Notes: generated from the sequence alone by a model not told the origin. A DNA stretch of 64,000 nucleotides from an uncultured Verrucomicrobia subdivision 3 bacterium (GCA_903850425.1 CAINLR010000106.1:1-64000); one strand, 5' to 3'; shown: positions 8,860 through 18,326, counted from the first letter of the stretch. A program made the numbers and translations.

Positions 8860-10440
8860 TCAAATCGTATCCATCGCGTCGCGTTCGCACGCGGCGTATT
8901 TCTCCAGCAACTTGTCGTAAATCTTCGCGGCCTTCTTGTCCGGGCGGATTTCGCTATTCGGAACCGGATCCGTAAACCCGGTGACGAGTTTATCCCACTT
9001 AGGATTCTTGCCGGCGGCGGAGAGCCATCCGTGGGCAGCCTGCAGGGCGGATCCGAGCGCGGCGCTCTTGGAAACTTCGATCCGCGAGACCCGGCAGTTC
9101 ATCACGTCGGCGACCACTTGCAGCAGCGCGCGGTTGTTCGCGGCCCCGCCCGTCACGAAAATTCGTTCCGGTGCGACCTGCATCCATTGCGAGTGCAGGC
9201 GCATGGAAAGCAACTGCGCTTCGAAAATCGCGCGGCAATTCGCGGCGGCATTCTTCGCGTCCAGATCGAAACGATGGATGCCAGGCTGGTTGACGCGCGG
9301 GACAATTTCCGCCTCGAACCACGGCACCAGGATGCCGCCGTCGTTGCCGGGCTTGGTTTGCTTGAGCAGTTCGCCGAATTTATTCCAGTCGGCAATGCCA
9401 AACAGTTCGCGGACTTTTTCGCGGGCGAGGGAACCGTTCTTGAAACAGATCAGCGTCATGTAACCACCGGTGGGCGAACCAAAGACGTGCCCTTCGCCGT
9501 TTTCATCGGTCAGGCATTTCTCCATCGAGCCGAAAAACGTGTCGCTGGTGCCAAGGCTGATGGCGACCTGGCCAGCCTTAATGAGGCCGAGGCCGATGAC
9601 GCTCGCGGGATTATCGCCGGTCCAGACGGTGGCGAGCGCTTCGGGATTCATGCCGTATTTCGTGACGAAATACGCGCTGACCGGACCGATGACGCGCCCG
9701 GAAGCGGCGAGCGGCGGCAATTTCTTCTTCAGATTCGGAGCGGTGGCCTTGAGCGCGTCCATGTCCCAAACTTTGCGGCGAATATCCATCAGGTTCATGC
9801 CCGCGCCGTCACCGAAATCGATCGGCGCGATTTTGCCCGCGAGCAGCGAGGCCATGAACGAGCTGACGAGCGCGAGACTGGTCGTCTTAGTGTAATCGTC
9901 TGGTTCCGTCTTGTAAAACTTGCGGATCTGCGGCCCGGTGAAACGTTCGAATGTATCCGAGCCGGTGCGCGAAGCGGTGTATTTGATGCCGCCCAGTTTT
10001 TTGCGGATCTCGGCACATTCGACGGCGGTGGAGGAATCCATCCAGATGGGCGAGGTTTTGCGCGCCAGCACGCCGCGCAGATTTTCAACGAGGGATTTTT
10101 CTGGAGTTAAATTAGTTAGCGCGGCCTCAACGCGTTCATTGAAATAAACCGACCCGTGCTGCTGCCCGCAGCCGCTTATGGCGAGGACTTGGCCGAGCGC
10201 GACGCCGTCCTTCTTCATGGCGGCGAACATCAAATCCAGCGCCTCGGCCCACATCAACGGCGAACTGTGTTTGACCAGCGGATCGCGGTTGGGCAGCACG
10301 CCGTTGTGGGTTTTGTAGTGCGGCAGGGCCGCGTCGAAGTTCAGTGATTTCTCATAAACCACCTTGCGCGAATCGAGGTCAATGACGACGGCGCTCAAGC
10401 TTTGCGTGCTGGAATCGAGTCCGAGAAATAGTTTTGCCAT
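8860..10440 (-). CDS. FGGY-family carbohydrate kinase (xylulokinase-like)
   Basis: A 526-residue sugar kinase of the FGGY family. It begins with the phosphate-binding LFLGLDSSTQSLSAVVIDLD, has ISGCGQQHGSVYF and SPIWMDSST in the N-lobe, the catalytic-aspartate region VWTGDNPASVIGLGL and SLGTSDTFFG in the middle, and FVTGGAANNRALLQVVADV with the ADP-site GSALQAAHGWL in the C-lobe. Sequence style is closest to xylulokinase. Because its neighbours are rhaA, rhaT and a fucosidase-like enzyme, it may phosphorylate L-rhamnulose or L-fuculose instead; that is inference. No aldolase gene follows here. It is divergent from the glycosidase at 10499, with 58 bases between starts that must hold both promoters. 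Confidence 0.85.
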   Translation of the reverse strand: MAKLFLGLDSSTQSLSAVVIDLDSRKVVYEKSLNFDAALPHYKTHNGVLPNRDPLVKHSSPLMWAEALDLMFAAMKKDGVALGQVLAISGCGQQHGSVYFNERVEAALTNLTPEKSLVENLRGVLARKTSPIWMDSSTAVECAEIRKKLGGIKYTASRTGSDTFERFTGPQIRKFYKTEPDDYTKTTSLALVSSFMASLLAGKIAPIDFGDGAGMNLMDIRRKVWDMDALKATAPNLKKKLPPLAASGRVIGPVSAYFVTKYGMNPEALATVWTGDNPASVIGLGLIKAGQVAISLGTSDTFFGSMEKCLTDENGEGHVFGSPTGGYMTLICFKNGSLAREKVRELFGIADWNKFGELLKQTKPGNDGGILVPWFEAEIVPRVNQPGIHRFDLDAKNAAANCRAIFEAQLLSMRLHSQWMQVAPERIFVTGGAANNRALLQVVADVMNCRVSRIEVSKSAALGSALQAAHGWLSAAGKNPKWDKLVTGFTDPVPNSEIRPDKKAAKIYDKLLEKYAACERDAMDTI

Positions 10441-10498
10441 GTGATAAAAAGTTTTTAGTCCGTGACTGATTCGGTAACACTACCAGCATCTCAAGCCC

Positions 10499-12628
10499 AT
10501 GAAAAGCACGTTACTAGGTTGTCTTGCCAGTTTTTTTCTGCTCGGCGTGCCCGCCGGTCACGCCGCGCCGATTGACCGCCACGCGCTGGTGACGCGTCAC
10601 AACGTCGAATTGCGCCAGTTCGACGCCAGCAATCCGCTGTCGGTGGGCAACGGCGAATTCGCTTTCACCGTGGATGCGACCGGCTTGCAGACGTTTCCCG
10701 AAGCATTCGAAAAAACCACGCCGCTCGGCACGCTCGCGGACTGGGGCTGGCACACGTTTCCCAATCCGAACGGCTGGGACGTGGACAAGTTTGAGTTCAA
10801 GAAATTCCCGGACCTGAATGGCCGCCAGGTGCCGTATTGCGATGTGCCGGAGAACAAAAGGACGCCGGAAATCAATTGGCTCCGCGCCAATCCGCACCGG
10901 CTGCATCTCGGCCAGATTGGGTTTGTCCTGAGACACGCGGATGGCACTTTGGCGAAAACAAATGACCTGACCGACATCGTGCAAAGACTGGATTTGTGGA
11001 ACGGCGAAATCAGAAGTCATTTTATTTTTGACGGCGAGCCGGTGGACGTAGCGACGGTTTGCGATCCTAAATTGGATGCGATTGCGGTGCGCGTCGTCTC
11101 GCCCTTGGTGCAGCAGAAGCGACTCGCCATCCAAATTCGCTTCCCCTACGGCACCGGCGACACCACCACGGCGGACTGGAGTAAACCCGCTGCGCATGAA
11201 ACGGTTTTTGAACAAGGCATCGTTACAAGTCGCTTCATTCGCAAGCTGGATAATGATTCCTATGGTGTCCAGGCAAGATGGACGGGAACCGCGACCAAAA
11301 AAGAAACTGCCCGACATAATTTTCTGATCACTCCATTGGGAGATGAAAAAATGTTGGACCTCATTTGCGCCTTCTCGCCGCAACCCTCAAAAAGTGAACT
11401 CCCCGTGTTTGATGACGTCCTGGCGGCGACCCAGAAAAGCTGGAACAAATTTTGGCAGGCTGGCGGCGCGATTGATTTGTCCGGCAGCAAAGACCCGCGT
11501 TGGTTTGAATTGGAACGGCGCACCGTTTTGTCGCAATACCTCACCGCGATTCAGGACGCGGGTAACAATCCGCCGCAGGAAACCGGGCTGACTTACAACA
11601 CCTGGGAAGGCAAGTTCCACCTCGAAATGCACTGGTGGCATGAGGCGCACTTTGCATTGTGGAATCGGCTGCCGCTGTTGGAAAAGTCGCTGGGCTACTA
11701 CCAGAAAATTCTGCCGCGCGCGGAAGCGACGGCAAAAAAACAAGGCTACGCCGGCGCGCGCTGGCCGAAAATGACCAGTCCCAGCGGCGCGGAATCGCCT
11801 TCGCCCGTCGGGCCGTTTCTCGTGTGGCAGCAGCCGCATCCGATTTTCTATGCCGAGCTTTGCTGGCGCGAACATCAGGACGAGGCCACGCTGAAAAAAT
11901 ATCGCGACGTCGTTTTTGCCACGGCGGATTTCATGGCCAGCTACGCGACTTGGGACACCAACACCAGCCGTTACGTTCTCGGCCCGGTGCTGCAATGCGC
12001 GCAGGAAATTTTCCCGAAGGACAAAACATTTAATCCAACCTTTGAGCTAACCTATTGGCGCTGGGCTTTGGAAACCGCGCAGCAATGGCGGGAACGAATG
12101 AAGCTACCGCGCGAAAAAAAATGGGACGACGTTTTAAGCGGACTCGCCAAACCGCCCGTGGTTGAAGGCAAATACGCATTCGCTGAATCCACGCCTGATT
12201 GTTACACCAACCCAAAATGGAACGCCGATCATCCGTCCGTCACCGGCGCGCTGGGAATTTTACCCGGCCCGCAAATTGATATGGCGACGATGCAACACAC
12301 GTTCGATTGGATCATGACCAACTGGAACTGGCCGGACACTTGGGGCTGGGATTATCCGATGCTGGCGATGACGGCGGCGCGGCTCGGCGAACCGGAACGC
12401 GCGGTTGACGCGCTGCTGCTCGACACGCCCAAGAATCATTACGCGCTCAACGGCCACGTCTATCAGCGGCCCGGCCTGACGATTTACCTGCCGGCCAACG
12501 GCGGTTTGCTTTATGCGGTCGCGCTGATGGCCGCAGGCTGGGACGGTGCGCCGAAACACCATGCGCCCGGTTTTCCCGCCAACGGTCAATGGAACGTGCG
12601 CTGGGACAATTTGCGCACTGCACCGTAG
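10499..12628 (+). CDS. Secreted putative six-hairpin glycosidase
   Basis: A 709-residue protein with a signal peptide (LLGCLASFFLLGVPAGHAAP). The opening RHNVELRQFDASNPLSVGNG (about residues 34-53) and GEFAFTVDATGLQTF resemble the N-terminal beta domain of GH65/GH95-like six-hairpin enzymes, and HLEMHWWHEAHFALWNRLPL near residue 380 resembles an (alpha/alpha)6 barrel active-site helix. I cannot place it in a numbered GH family with confidence. It is flanked by the FGGY kinase and rhaA, so a role in releasing a deoxysugar is likely but inferred. A GC-rich hairpin (12633-12649) follows the stop. Confidence 0.68.
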   Translation: MKSTLLGCLASFFLLGVPAGHAAPIDRHALVTRHNVELRQFDASNPLSVGNGEFAFTVDATGLQTFPEAFEKTTPLGTLADWGWHTFPNPNGWDVDKFEFKKFPDLNGRQVPYCDVPENKRTPEINWLRANPHRLHLGQIGFVLRHADGTLAKTNDLTDIVQRLDLWNGEIRSHFIFDGEPVDVATVCDPKLDAIAVRVVSPLVQQKRLAIQIRFPYGTGDTTTADWSKPAAHETVFEQGIVTSRFIRKLDNDSYGVQARWTGTATKKETARHNFLITPLGDEKMLDLICAFSPQPSKSELPVFDDVLAATQKSWNKFWQAGGAIDLSGSKDPRWFELERRTVLSQYLTAIQDAGNNPPQETGLTYNTWEGKFHLEMHWWHEAHFALWNRLPLLEKSLGYYQKILPRAEATAKKQGYAGARWPKMTSPSGAESPSPVGPFLVWQQPHPIFYAELCWREHQDEATLKKYRDVVFATADFMASYATWDTNTSRYVLGPVLQCAQEIFPKDKTFNPTFELTYWRWALETAQQWRERMKLPREKKWDDVLSGLAKPPVVEGKYAFAESTPDCYTNPKWNADHPSVTGALGILPGPQIDMATMQHTFDWIMTNWNWPDTWGWDYPMLAMTAARLGEPERAVDALLLDTPKNHYALNGHVYQRPGLTIYLPANGGLLYAVALMAAGWDGAPKHHAPGFPANGQWNVRWDNLRTAP

Positions 12629-12632
12629 CGGC

Positions 12633-12649
12633 CGGCAGGATGCCTGCCG
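12633..12649. repeat. Short GC-rich hairpin repeat after the glycosidase
   Basis: CGGCAGG-ATG-CCTGCCG is a perfect 7-base stem directly after the stop at 12628. It has no U-tract, so it looks more like a dispersed palindrome than an intrinsic terminator. Confidence 0.5.
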
Positions 12650-12747
12650 CCACGATCGCGTTTGACCATCACCGGAATTGGGGATTGCCGCCCCGCATTT
12701 GCGTGATAGCCTGCGCGCACAAATTCCCGTAATTATTGTTATCCGCC

Positions 12748-14001
12748 ATGAATGTTGAAAAATCCTTTTCTCTGGCCCAGGAACGCTACGCCGGACTCGG
12801 TGTGGATGTTGAGCACGCCCTGAAGATTCTCGCCACGATTCCCATTTCGCTGCACTGCTGGCAGGGCGATGACGTGGGCGGCTTTGAAAACTTCGGCGGC
12901 ACGCTCACCGGCGGCATCATGGCCACGGGCAATTATCCCGGCAAAGCCCGCACGCCGGACGAACTCCGCGCCGACCTCGATCAGACGCTCGCGCTGATTC
13001 CCGGCCAGCATCGCCTGAACCTGCACGCATTTTACGGCGAGTTCGGCGGCAAAAAAGTGGATCGCGACGCGATCGAACCCAAGCATTTTGCCAACTGGAT
13101 TGCGTGGGCCAAGCGCCACGGCCTCGGTCTGGATTTCAATCCGACCTGCTTCTCGCATCCGAAATCGGCCGACGGCTTCACGCTGTCGCACGCGGATCAA
13201 GGCATCCGCAAGTTTTGGATCGAACACTGCATTCGCAGCCGCGAGATCGGCGCGGCGATGGGCAAGGCGCTCGGCAAAACCTGCGTGACGAACGTGTGGA
13301 TTCCCGATGGCATGAAGGACACGCCCGCCGACCGCAACGCGCCGCGCGCGCGGCTCGCGGATTCGCTCGATGCCATTTTTAAGAAGCCGATTTCGCCCAA
13401 GCTGAACCTGGATGCGGTCGAACCGAAGCTGTTCGGCATCGGCAGCGAAAGTTTTGTCGTCGGCTCGCATGAATTTTATCTCGGCTACGCGGTGGCGCGC
13501 AAAAAACTGCTGACGCTGGACGCCGGCCATTATCATCCGACGGAAAGCATCGCGGACAAAATTTCCAGCGTGCTGCAATTCCTGCCGGAGATTCTGCTGC
13601 ACGTCAGCCGCGGCGTGCGCTGGGACAGCGACCATGTGGTGATTCTCAATGATGACTTGCTGGCCATCGCGCGCGAGATCGCCGTGAACGGCTTTGAGAA
13701 GCGCGTCCACATTGGGCTGGATTATTTCGACGCCAGCATCAACCGCGTCGCCGCGTGGACCATCGGCACGCGCAACATGATCCGCGCGCTGCTCATCGCG
13801 CTACTGGAAACGCCGCTCATCCGCACGGCCGAGGCGGCGGGCGATTTCACCACGCGGCTCGCGTTGCAGGAAGAAGCCAAGACACTGCCGTTCGGCGCGG
13901 TCTGGGATTTTTACTGCGAGCAGCAAGGCGTGCCCGTCGGGGAACATTGGCTGACGGCCGTGAACGACTACGAGAAAAGTGTTTTGAGCAAACGGAACTA
14001 A
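12748..14001 (+). CDS. rhaA: L-rhamnose isomerase
   Basis: Converts L-rhamnose to L-rhamnulose in the cytoplasm, the first step of rhamnose catabolism. The protein is 417 residues, the usual family length. Recognisable segments include [19 protein letters not shown] near residue 30, [46 protein letters not shown], and the metal-site region [12 protein letters not shown] with [12 protein letters not shown]. The reading frame also has a TTG at 12736, but the ATG at 12748 gives the standard N-terminus. It is followed 19 bases later by rhaT, so the two are very likely cotranscribed. Confidence 0.95.
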   Translation: MNVEKSFSLAQERYAGLGVDVEHALKILATIPISLHCWQGDDVGGFENFGGTLTGGIMATGNYPGKARTPDELRADLDQTLALIPGQHRLNLHAFYGEFGGKKVDRDAIEPKHFANWIAWAKRHGLGLDFNPTCFSHPKSADGFTLSHADQGIRKFWIEHCIRSREIGAAMGKALGKTCVTNVWIPDGMKDTPADRNAPRARLADSLDAIFKKPISPKLNLDAVEPKLFGIGSESFVVGSHEFYLGYAVARKKLLTLDAGHYHPTESIADKISSVLQFLPEILLHVSRGVRWDSDHVVILNDDLLAIAREIAVNGFEKRVHIGLDYFDASINRVAAWTIGTRNMIRALLIALLETPLIRTAEAAGDFTTRLALQEEAKTLPFGAVWDFYCEQQGVPVGEHWLTAVNDYEKSVLSKRN

Positions 14002-14020
14002 ACCAAAAACAAATCGAATA

Positions 14021-15280
14021 ATGCAACCGAATCCTCTCCTTGGCGTCGTCTTCCATTGGCTGGGCGGCCTGGCCTCCGGCAGTTTTTATGTGCCCTACAA
14101 AGGCGTGCGCAAATGGTCGTGGGAAACGTTCTGGCTGGCGGGCGGGCTGTTCAGTTGGCTCATCTGCCCGTGGATTGGCGCGTTTGTGTTGTCGAAAGAT
14201 TTGCTCACCGTGCTGCATGAAACCCCGGCCAAAACTTTTTGGATGACCTATCTGATGGGTGCCCTGTGGGGTTTTGGCGGGTTAACCTTTGGGTTGACGA
14301 TGCGTTACCTCGGCATGTCGTTGGGCATGGCCGTGGCGTTGGGCTACTGCGCGGCATTCGGCACGCTGGTGCCGCCGATCGTCAAAGGCGAATTCGCGGA
14401 CAAACTGCTCAATCATTCCGGCACCAGCGTGGGCGGACCAATTGTATTGCTGGGCGTCGCGGTTTGCTTGGTAGGCATTGCCATCGGCGGGTTCGCCGGC
14501 GTGCGCAAGGAAAAGGAAATGGCCGGCAAAGCTTCCACCATTGCGGAGTTCAATCTTTGGAAGGGCCTCGCCATCGCGACGTTCTCCGGCGTGATGAGCG
14601 CCTGTTTCTCGTTTGGTTTTCAATACGGCGGACCCATTCACGACCTTTCCTTGCAGCACGGAACCGATCCCAAATTCGCCGGACTGCCGGTCGTGGTTAC
14701 GATTCTGCTCGGCGGCTTGACAACCAATTTCCTCTGGTGCGTGCTGTTGAACATCAAGAACGGCACGGGCTATCAATACCTCGCTTCGCATGTCCGCGAG
14801 GAGCACGCCCATCACGGCGGCACCGGCGGCGGCGAACATGGCCCGGCGGCCACGGGGGCGGCGGCCGGCACGCCTGTCGACTTGAAAATCCCCGTGCTTG
14901 GCAACTGGTGTTTCTGCGCGCTGGCGGGCACGTTCTGGTATTTCCAGTTCTTCTTCTACCAGATGGGCGAAAGCCAGATGGGCAACTACAAGTTCTCCAG
15001 TTGGACGCTGCACATGGCCAGCATCATCATCTTCAGCACGCTGTGGGGCATCTTTTTCAAGGAATGGAAAGGCGCCCAGCCGTTCACCAAAAAGCTGGTG
15101 GTGTTCATGCTCGCGCTGCTCGTTGGCTCGACGTGCATCATCGGTTGGGGCAATAAGAAATCCGAGGACGCTGCCGCTACGTTGAAAGGTGCCGCGGCGA
15201 CCACGGTTGAAGCGGTCAAAGACGCCGCCCAATCCGCGACCGAGGCGGCGAAAAATGCCGTGGACGCCATTAAGAAATAA
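14021..15280 (+). CDS. rhaT: L-rhamnose/H+ symporter RhaT with added C-terminal tail
   Basis: An inner-membrane sugar-proton symporter of about ten transmembrane helices. The N-terminal GVVFHWLGGLASGSFYVPYK, FGLTMRYLGMSLGMAVALG and FQYGGPIHDLSLQHGTDPKF are typical RhaT segments. It directly follows rhaA. Two features are unusual. A His-rich cytoplasmic-type loop near residues 258-290 reads HVREEHAHHGGTGGGEHGP. After the last helix comes a ~43-residue Ala/Lys/Glu tail (EDAAATLKGAAATTVEAVKD and onward) that looks like an amphipathic coil and makes the protein 419 residues, against about 344 in E. coli. The tail's role is unknown. Confidence 0.92.
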   Translation: MQPNPLLGVVFHWLGGLASGSFYVPYKGVRKWSWETFWLAGGLFSWLICPWIGAFVLSKDLLTVLHETPAKTFWMTYLMGALWGFGGLTFGLTMRYLGMSLGMAVALGYCAAFGTLVPPIVKGEFADKLLNHSGTSVGGPIVLLGVAVCLVGIAIGGFAGVRKEKEMAGKASTIAEFNLWKGLAIATFSGVMSACFSFGFQYGGPIHDLSLQHGTDPKFAGLPVVVTILLGGLTTNFLWCVLLNIKNGTGYQYLASHVREEHAHHGGTGGGEHGPAATGAAAGTPVDLKIPVLGNWCFCALAGTFWYFQFFFYQMGESQMGNYKFSSWTLHMASIIIFSTLWGIFFKEWKGAQPFTKKLVVFMLALLVGSTCIIGWGNKKSEDAAATLKGAAATTVEAVKDAAQSATEAAKNAVDAIKK

Positions 15281-15298
15281 TTCCCGCTGAAACAAACT

Positions 15299-15336
15299 GC
15301 CGCGCTTCAATTCACCTTGAAGCGCGGCGTTTTTTA
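15299..15336 (+). terminator. Intrinsic terminator of the rhaA-rhaT unit
   Basis: GCCGCGCTTCAA (15299-15310), 6-base loop, TTGAAGCGCGGC (15317-15328): a perfect 12-base stem followed by GTTTTTT. It starts 19 bases after the rhaT stop. Confidence 0.92.
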
Positions 15337-15405
15337 CCTCAACTGGCTTCAAATCTGGAAATCCAGCGCGGCGGGTTCGCGCTCCGACCATTGCCGCCGC
15401 CGCGC

Positions 15406-15750
15406 TCAGGGCTGCATGTTCATGATCAGCCAGCGGAAGTTGTCCCCTTTATCTTCGATGCCGCCGCCGCCCGTCTGGCCGTTCATGGTGCTGTTCCAGA
15501 GATTGACCGGGTCGAACAAGGCTTTGTCACCCTCGGATCGGACATGCATGTCGCCAAACAAGGCGTTCAAGGCCAGCCCGCGTTTGATGCCCGTCCGATG
15601 CGTCACCATGTCCAGCCGATAGATGAGGTCGGTGGTGATGGAATAGCGCGCACCCAGTTCGGTGGATTTGGTGGCAATGGCGGGGGGACTAAAGGCCCCT
15701 TTGGTGGTCACGGTGGAGCGGCTGGCCAGCGTTCGCTGGTTGGATTGGGG
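15406..15750 (-). pseudogene. Detached C-terminal part of the H-X9-DG-type pseudopilin
   Basis: This 114-codon stretch is in the same frame as the pseudopilin at 15751 and is separated from it only by one TGA (15751-15753). It continues the same protein: PQSNQRTLASRSTVTTKGAF, then YRLDMVTHRTGIKRGLALNA, then LFGDMHVRSEGDKALFDPVN, which resembles the C-terminal H-X9-DG region of these pseudopilins. There is no ribosome site of its own; a GTG at 15711 is the first possible start. It is most simply the tail of one gene cut by a nonsense mutation. Confidence 0.7.
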
Positions 15751-16332
15751 TCAATAGGAATATCCTGTGCGCACACGCGTGCTGCCATCATTGATAAAGG
15801 GCCAGACGCCGGTGCTGCTGGTGTATCGTTCATAAGTGCGCTGCACGAGAAAGGCGTCGGTGCCGGCTTTGACGTCCGTGCCGCTCAGACAGTAAAACAG
15901 CCGCGCATTGCTGATGGCCTTGCTTTCGAACAGGTATCCGAGATTCTTGGCACTGGCCGTGGTGGTGTCCGGGGTGTAGGCATTATAGGTAATATCCACC
16001 GAGTCCGAGTCCGTGTCCGTCCACTCCGCCGGCGGAATTTTATCGCGAAAATCCCCGCAGTAGATGGTGATGCCCAACCCGATTTGGCGCAGGTGATTCA
16101 CGCACGTCATCCGCTTGGCGCGCTCTTTGGCGGAGGCCAGCGCGGGCAACAGCATGGCCGCCAGAATGGCAATGATGGCGATGACCACCAGCAGTTCAAT
16201 CAGCGTGAAGCCCGCCGGGGCGGGCCGGCCCACGGCGCGAACAGGCCGGGAATGTCGAGCCGGTTTCGGATTCAAAGCCGTTGCCTGGCTGGCCGAGGCA
16301 AGGCGATGGGAATTGGCGTCAAAGGTGATCAT
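15751..16332 (-). CDS. Type II pseudopilin (prepilin-type N-terminal methylation), truncated by in-frame TGA
   Basis: The class III prepilin signal [20 protein letters not shown] lies about 40 residues from the ATG at 16332, preceded by a long basic leader, and is followed by the helix [20 protein letters not shown] that is diagnostic of Verrucomicrobiota/Planctomycetota pseudopilins. The product stops at 193 residues after GYSY, but the frame continues for 114 more codons of matching family sequence. A full protein of about 308 residues would be normal. The frame extends upstream to 16374; ATG 16332 is chosen because the other start adds only more leader. Such genes are numerous in these genomes; the role is in a type II secretion-like or pilus-like assembly. 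Confidence 0.82.
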   Translation of the reverse strand: MITFDANSHRLASASQATALNPKPARHSRPVRAVGRPAPAGFTLIELLVVIAIIAILAAMLLPALASAKERAKRMTCVNHLRQIGLGITIYCGDFRDKIPPAEWTDTDSDSVDITYNAYTPDTTTASAKNLGYLFESKAISNARLFYCLSGTDVKAGTDAFLVQRTYERYTSSTGVWPFINDGSTRVRTGYSY

Positions 16333-16431
16333 GCGGGCATCCTGTGCCGGATGCTTTTTGGGGGCAAGCCGCAACCCCCATCTTTTTCTGCAAAAATGTT
16401 AACCCGCAAACCGCCGAACCAAATGCCGGCC

Positions 16432-16881
16432 TCAGGCCGCCACGCCGCCGGCAATGTATTGCTCCAACTGCTCGATCTCGGCGTTCTGCGTCGAGATGAT
16501 CCAGTTCACGAGGTCGCCGATGGACACGAGGCCGACGACTTTTTCGCCCGCCAGCACGGGCAGATGGCGCACGCGCTTGTCGGTCATCAACCGCATGCAT
16601 TCCTCGACGGTGTCGTCCAGCGCGACCGTCAGGATGTGCGCCGTGAGGATTTCGCGCACGCGGGTTTCCTTCGAGGTCTTGCCCTGCAACGCCACTTTGC
16701 GCGTGTAATCGCGCTCGGTGAAGATGCCGTGCAACTGCCCGCCAGTCATGACCAGCAGCGCGCCGATGTTCTTTTCCGCCATCAGTTGGATGGCCTCGAA
16801 CACCGTCGCTTCCGGCACAATGGTCCAGAGCGCGGCCGCTTTTGCGTGAAGGAGCGAACTGATCGGGTGGTTTGTTTTCAT
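16432..16881 (-). CDS. CBS-pair domain protein
   Basis: A 149-residue cytosolic protein made almost wholly of two CBS domains: LWTIVPEATVFEAIQLMAEK with GALLVMTGGQLHGIFTERDY, then TVALDDTVEECMRLMTDKRV with HLPVLAGEKVVGLVSIGDLV. Such stand-alone pairs bind adenine nucleotides and act as energy sensors or inhibitors of partner enzymes. The start is the ATG at 16881 (MKTNHPISSLL); the frame runs back to 16959 but the extra residues are not family-like. No partner gene is evident nearby. Confidence 0.88.
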   Translation of the reverse strand: MKTNHPISSLLHAKAAALWTIVPEATVFEAIQLMAEKNIGALLVMTGGQLHGIFTERDYTRKVALQGKTSKETRVREILTAHILTVALDDTVEECMRLMTDKRVRHLPVLAGEKVVGLVSIGDLVNWIISTQNAEIEQLEQYIAGGVAA

Positions 16882-17066
16882 AGGCGTTGTCCGTTTATCC
16901 GCCCGTTCCCGCCACAATTCAAGATAATAATTCAACCGATTAAATTTATTCCCGGCCACCCGCGGAAATTTTGCCGGACAATTTGCTCTGCCTGCGCGGT
17001 GGCTTGTGCTCTAATAGGGACTTGGAACGCCGATCTCCTGGTCGGCCCGATCCAAAACCAGCACTG

Positions 17067-17084
17067 GCCGAACCGGAGTTCGGC
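17067..17084. repeat. Palindromic element in the gap before the methyltransferase
   Basis: GCCGAAC-CGGA-GTTCGGC is a perfect 7-base stem. About 20 bases upstream a second, imperfect hairpin GCCGAT-CTCCTG-GTCGGC precedes it. Both lie in the 231-base gap 16882-17112, which otherwise shows no gene. They look like a dispersed repeat rather than a terminator. Confidence 0.5.
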
Positions 17085-17112
17085 GTGCCCAACGCCAACT
17101 GTTTACAAAATT

Positions 17113-18315
17113 ATGGAACCACTCGTAACTATCCTGCTGAAACCGGGCGAGGGCGATCGCATCGTCGCCGGCCACCCGTGGATTTACCACGGCGAAATCC
17201 TCCGCGTCACCGCCCCCGTCACCGACGGCGCGCTCGTGCAGGTTAAAGACCATCGCCAGCGTTTGCTCGGCGTGGGCTTCTTCAATTCCCGCTCCAAAAT
17301 CAATGTCCGCCTGCTCGCGCCGGAACGCGTCGAGGTGGACGAAACGTTTTTCGAGGAGCGCATCCGCGCCGCGTTGGCGGTCCGCAAAAAACATCTGCCG
17401 GACGCCACGTCCTTCCGCGTCGTCAACGCCGAGAGCGATTTTCTGAGCGGGCTCATCGTGGACAAATACGAGGACGTGCTTGTCCTCCAGATTTCCGCGC
17501 TCGGCATGGATCAGCGCAAGACGATGATTGTCGCCGCGCTGCAGAGGATTTTTTCGCCGCGCGTCATCATGGAACGCAGCGATGTTTCCTCCCGCAAATT
17601 CGAGGGCTTGCAGGAATCCAACGGCGTGATCTTCGGTGAGTTGAACGGTCCCGTTTCCGTGAATCTGAACGGACTGAAGTTTGAAACGGATTTGGTCGGC
17701 GGCCACAAGACCGGCATGTATCTGGATCAGCAGGCGAATTATCAAGCCGTGTCACAGTTCGCGAAAGGCGGCCAGGTGCTCGACTGCTTCAGCTTCCTCG
17801 GCGGCTTCGGCTTGCACGCCGCCCGCGCGGGCGCGGCGCACGTCCATCTGCTGGATCAAAGTGCCGATGCGATTGAAGCCTCCAAGCGCAACGCCGCCGC
17901 CAACGGGCTTGCGGACAAATGTTCGTTCGACACGATCAATGTGTTCGACTGGCTCAAAGCGAATACCGCCGTGAGTCCGCACGAACGCGTCATCCCGCGC
18001 TTCGACTGCATCATCCTCGATCCGCCATCGTTCACGCGCAACCGCGCGTCGGTGCCGGATGCGTTGCGCGGCTACAAGGAGATTCATCTGCGCGCGTTGA
18101 AATTATTAAAACCCGGCGGCACGCTGGCGAGTTTCTGCTGTTCGCATCATGTGGACGCCGGGTTGTTTCTCGACTCGCTGCTGTCGGCGGCGTATGACAC
18201 GCGCCACATCTTGCGCCGCGTGGCCACCTACGCGCAAAGCCCAGATCACCCGATCATCCCGATGATCCCGGAGACGGAATACTTGAAGGGATTTGCGTTT
18301 GAGAAGGTGCGGTGA
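17113..18315 (+). CDS. Class I SAM-dependent rRNA (cytosine-5) methyltransferase, RlmI-like
   Basis: A 400-residue protein with an N-terminal PUA-like domain (LLKPGEGDRIVAGHPWIYHG), a linker with RVVNAESDFLSGLIVDKYED, and a Rossmann methyltransferase domain: VLDCFSFLGGFGLHAARAGA as SAM motif I at about residue 222, VHLLDQSADAIEASKRNAAA, and the catalytic region CIILDPPSFTRNR. A conserved Cys (SFCCSHHV) completes the RlmI signature. It methylates 23S rRNA cytosine in the E. coli relative; the exact position here is inferred. The frame is open far upstream, but the ATG at 17113 gives the family N-terminus. The stop overlaps a GTG of the next frame. Confidence 0.88.
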   Translation: MEPLVTILLKPGEGDRIVAGHPWIYHGEILRVTAPVTDGALVQVKDHRQRLLGVGFFNSRSKINVRLLAPERVEVDETFFEERIRAALAVRKKHLPDATSFRVVNAESDFLSGLIVDKYEDVLVLQISALGMDQRKTMIVAALQRIFSPRVIMERSDVSSRKFEGLQESNGVIFGELNGPVSVNLNGLKFETDLVGGHKTGMYLDQQANYQAVSQFAKGGQVLDCFSFLGGFGLHAARAGAAHVHLLDQSADAIEASKRNAAANGLADKCSFDTINVFDWLKANTAVSPHERVIPRFDCIILDPPSFTRNRASVPDALRGYKEIHLRALKLLKPGGTLASFCCSHHVDAGLFLDSLLSAAYDTRHILRRVATYAQSPDHPIIPMIPETEYLKGFAFEKVR

Positions 18316-18326
18316 ATTTTCAGCCC

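Noticed and set aside
8713-10110. 465-codon frame opposite the FGGY kinase
   Set aside because: Runs through a palindromic repeat and then the complement of kinase motifs.
15751-15753. Selenocysteine at the pseudopilin TGA
   Set aside because: The position is not a redox Cys site in the family and no SECIS-like stem is evident after it; nonsense mutation is simpler.
15391-17112. Apparent 570-codon N-terminal extension of the methyltransferase
   Set aside because: It is the complement of the pseudopilin and CBS genes; low-complexity Arg/Gly sequence with no family match. The methyltransferase begins at 17113.
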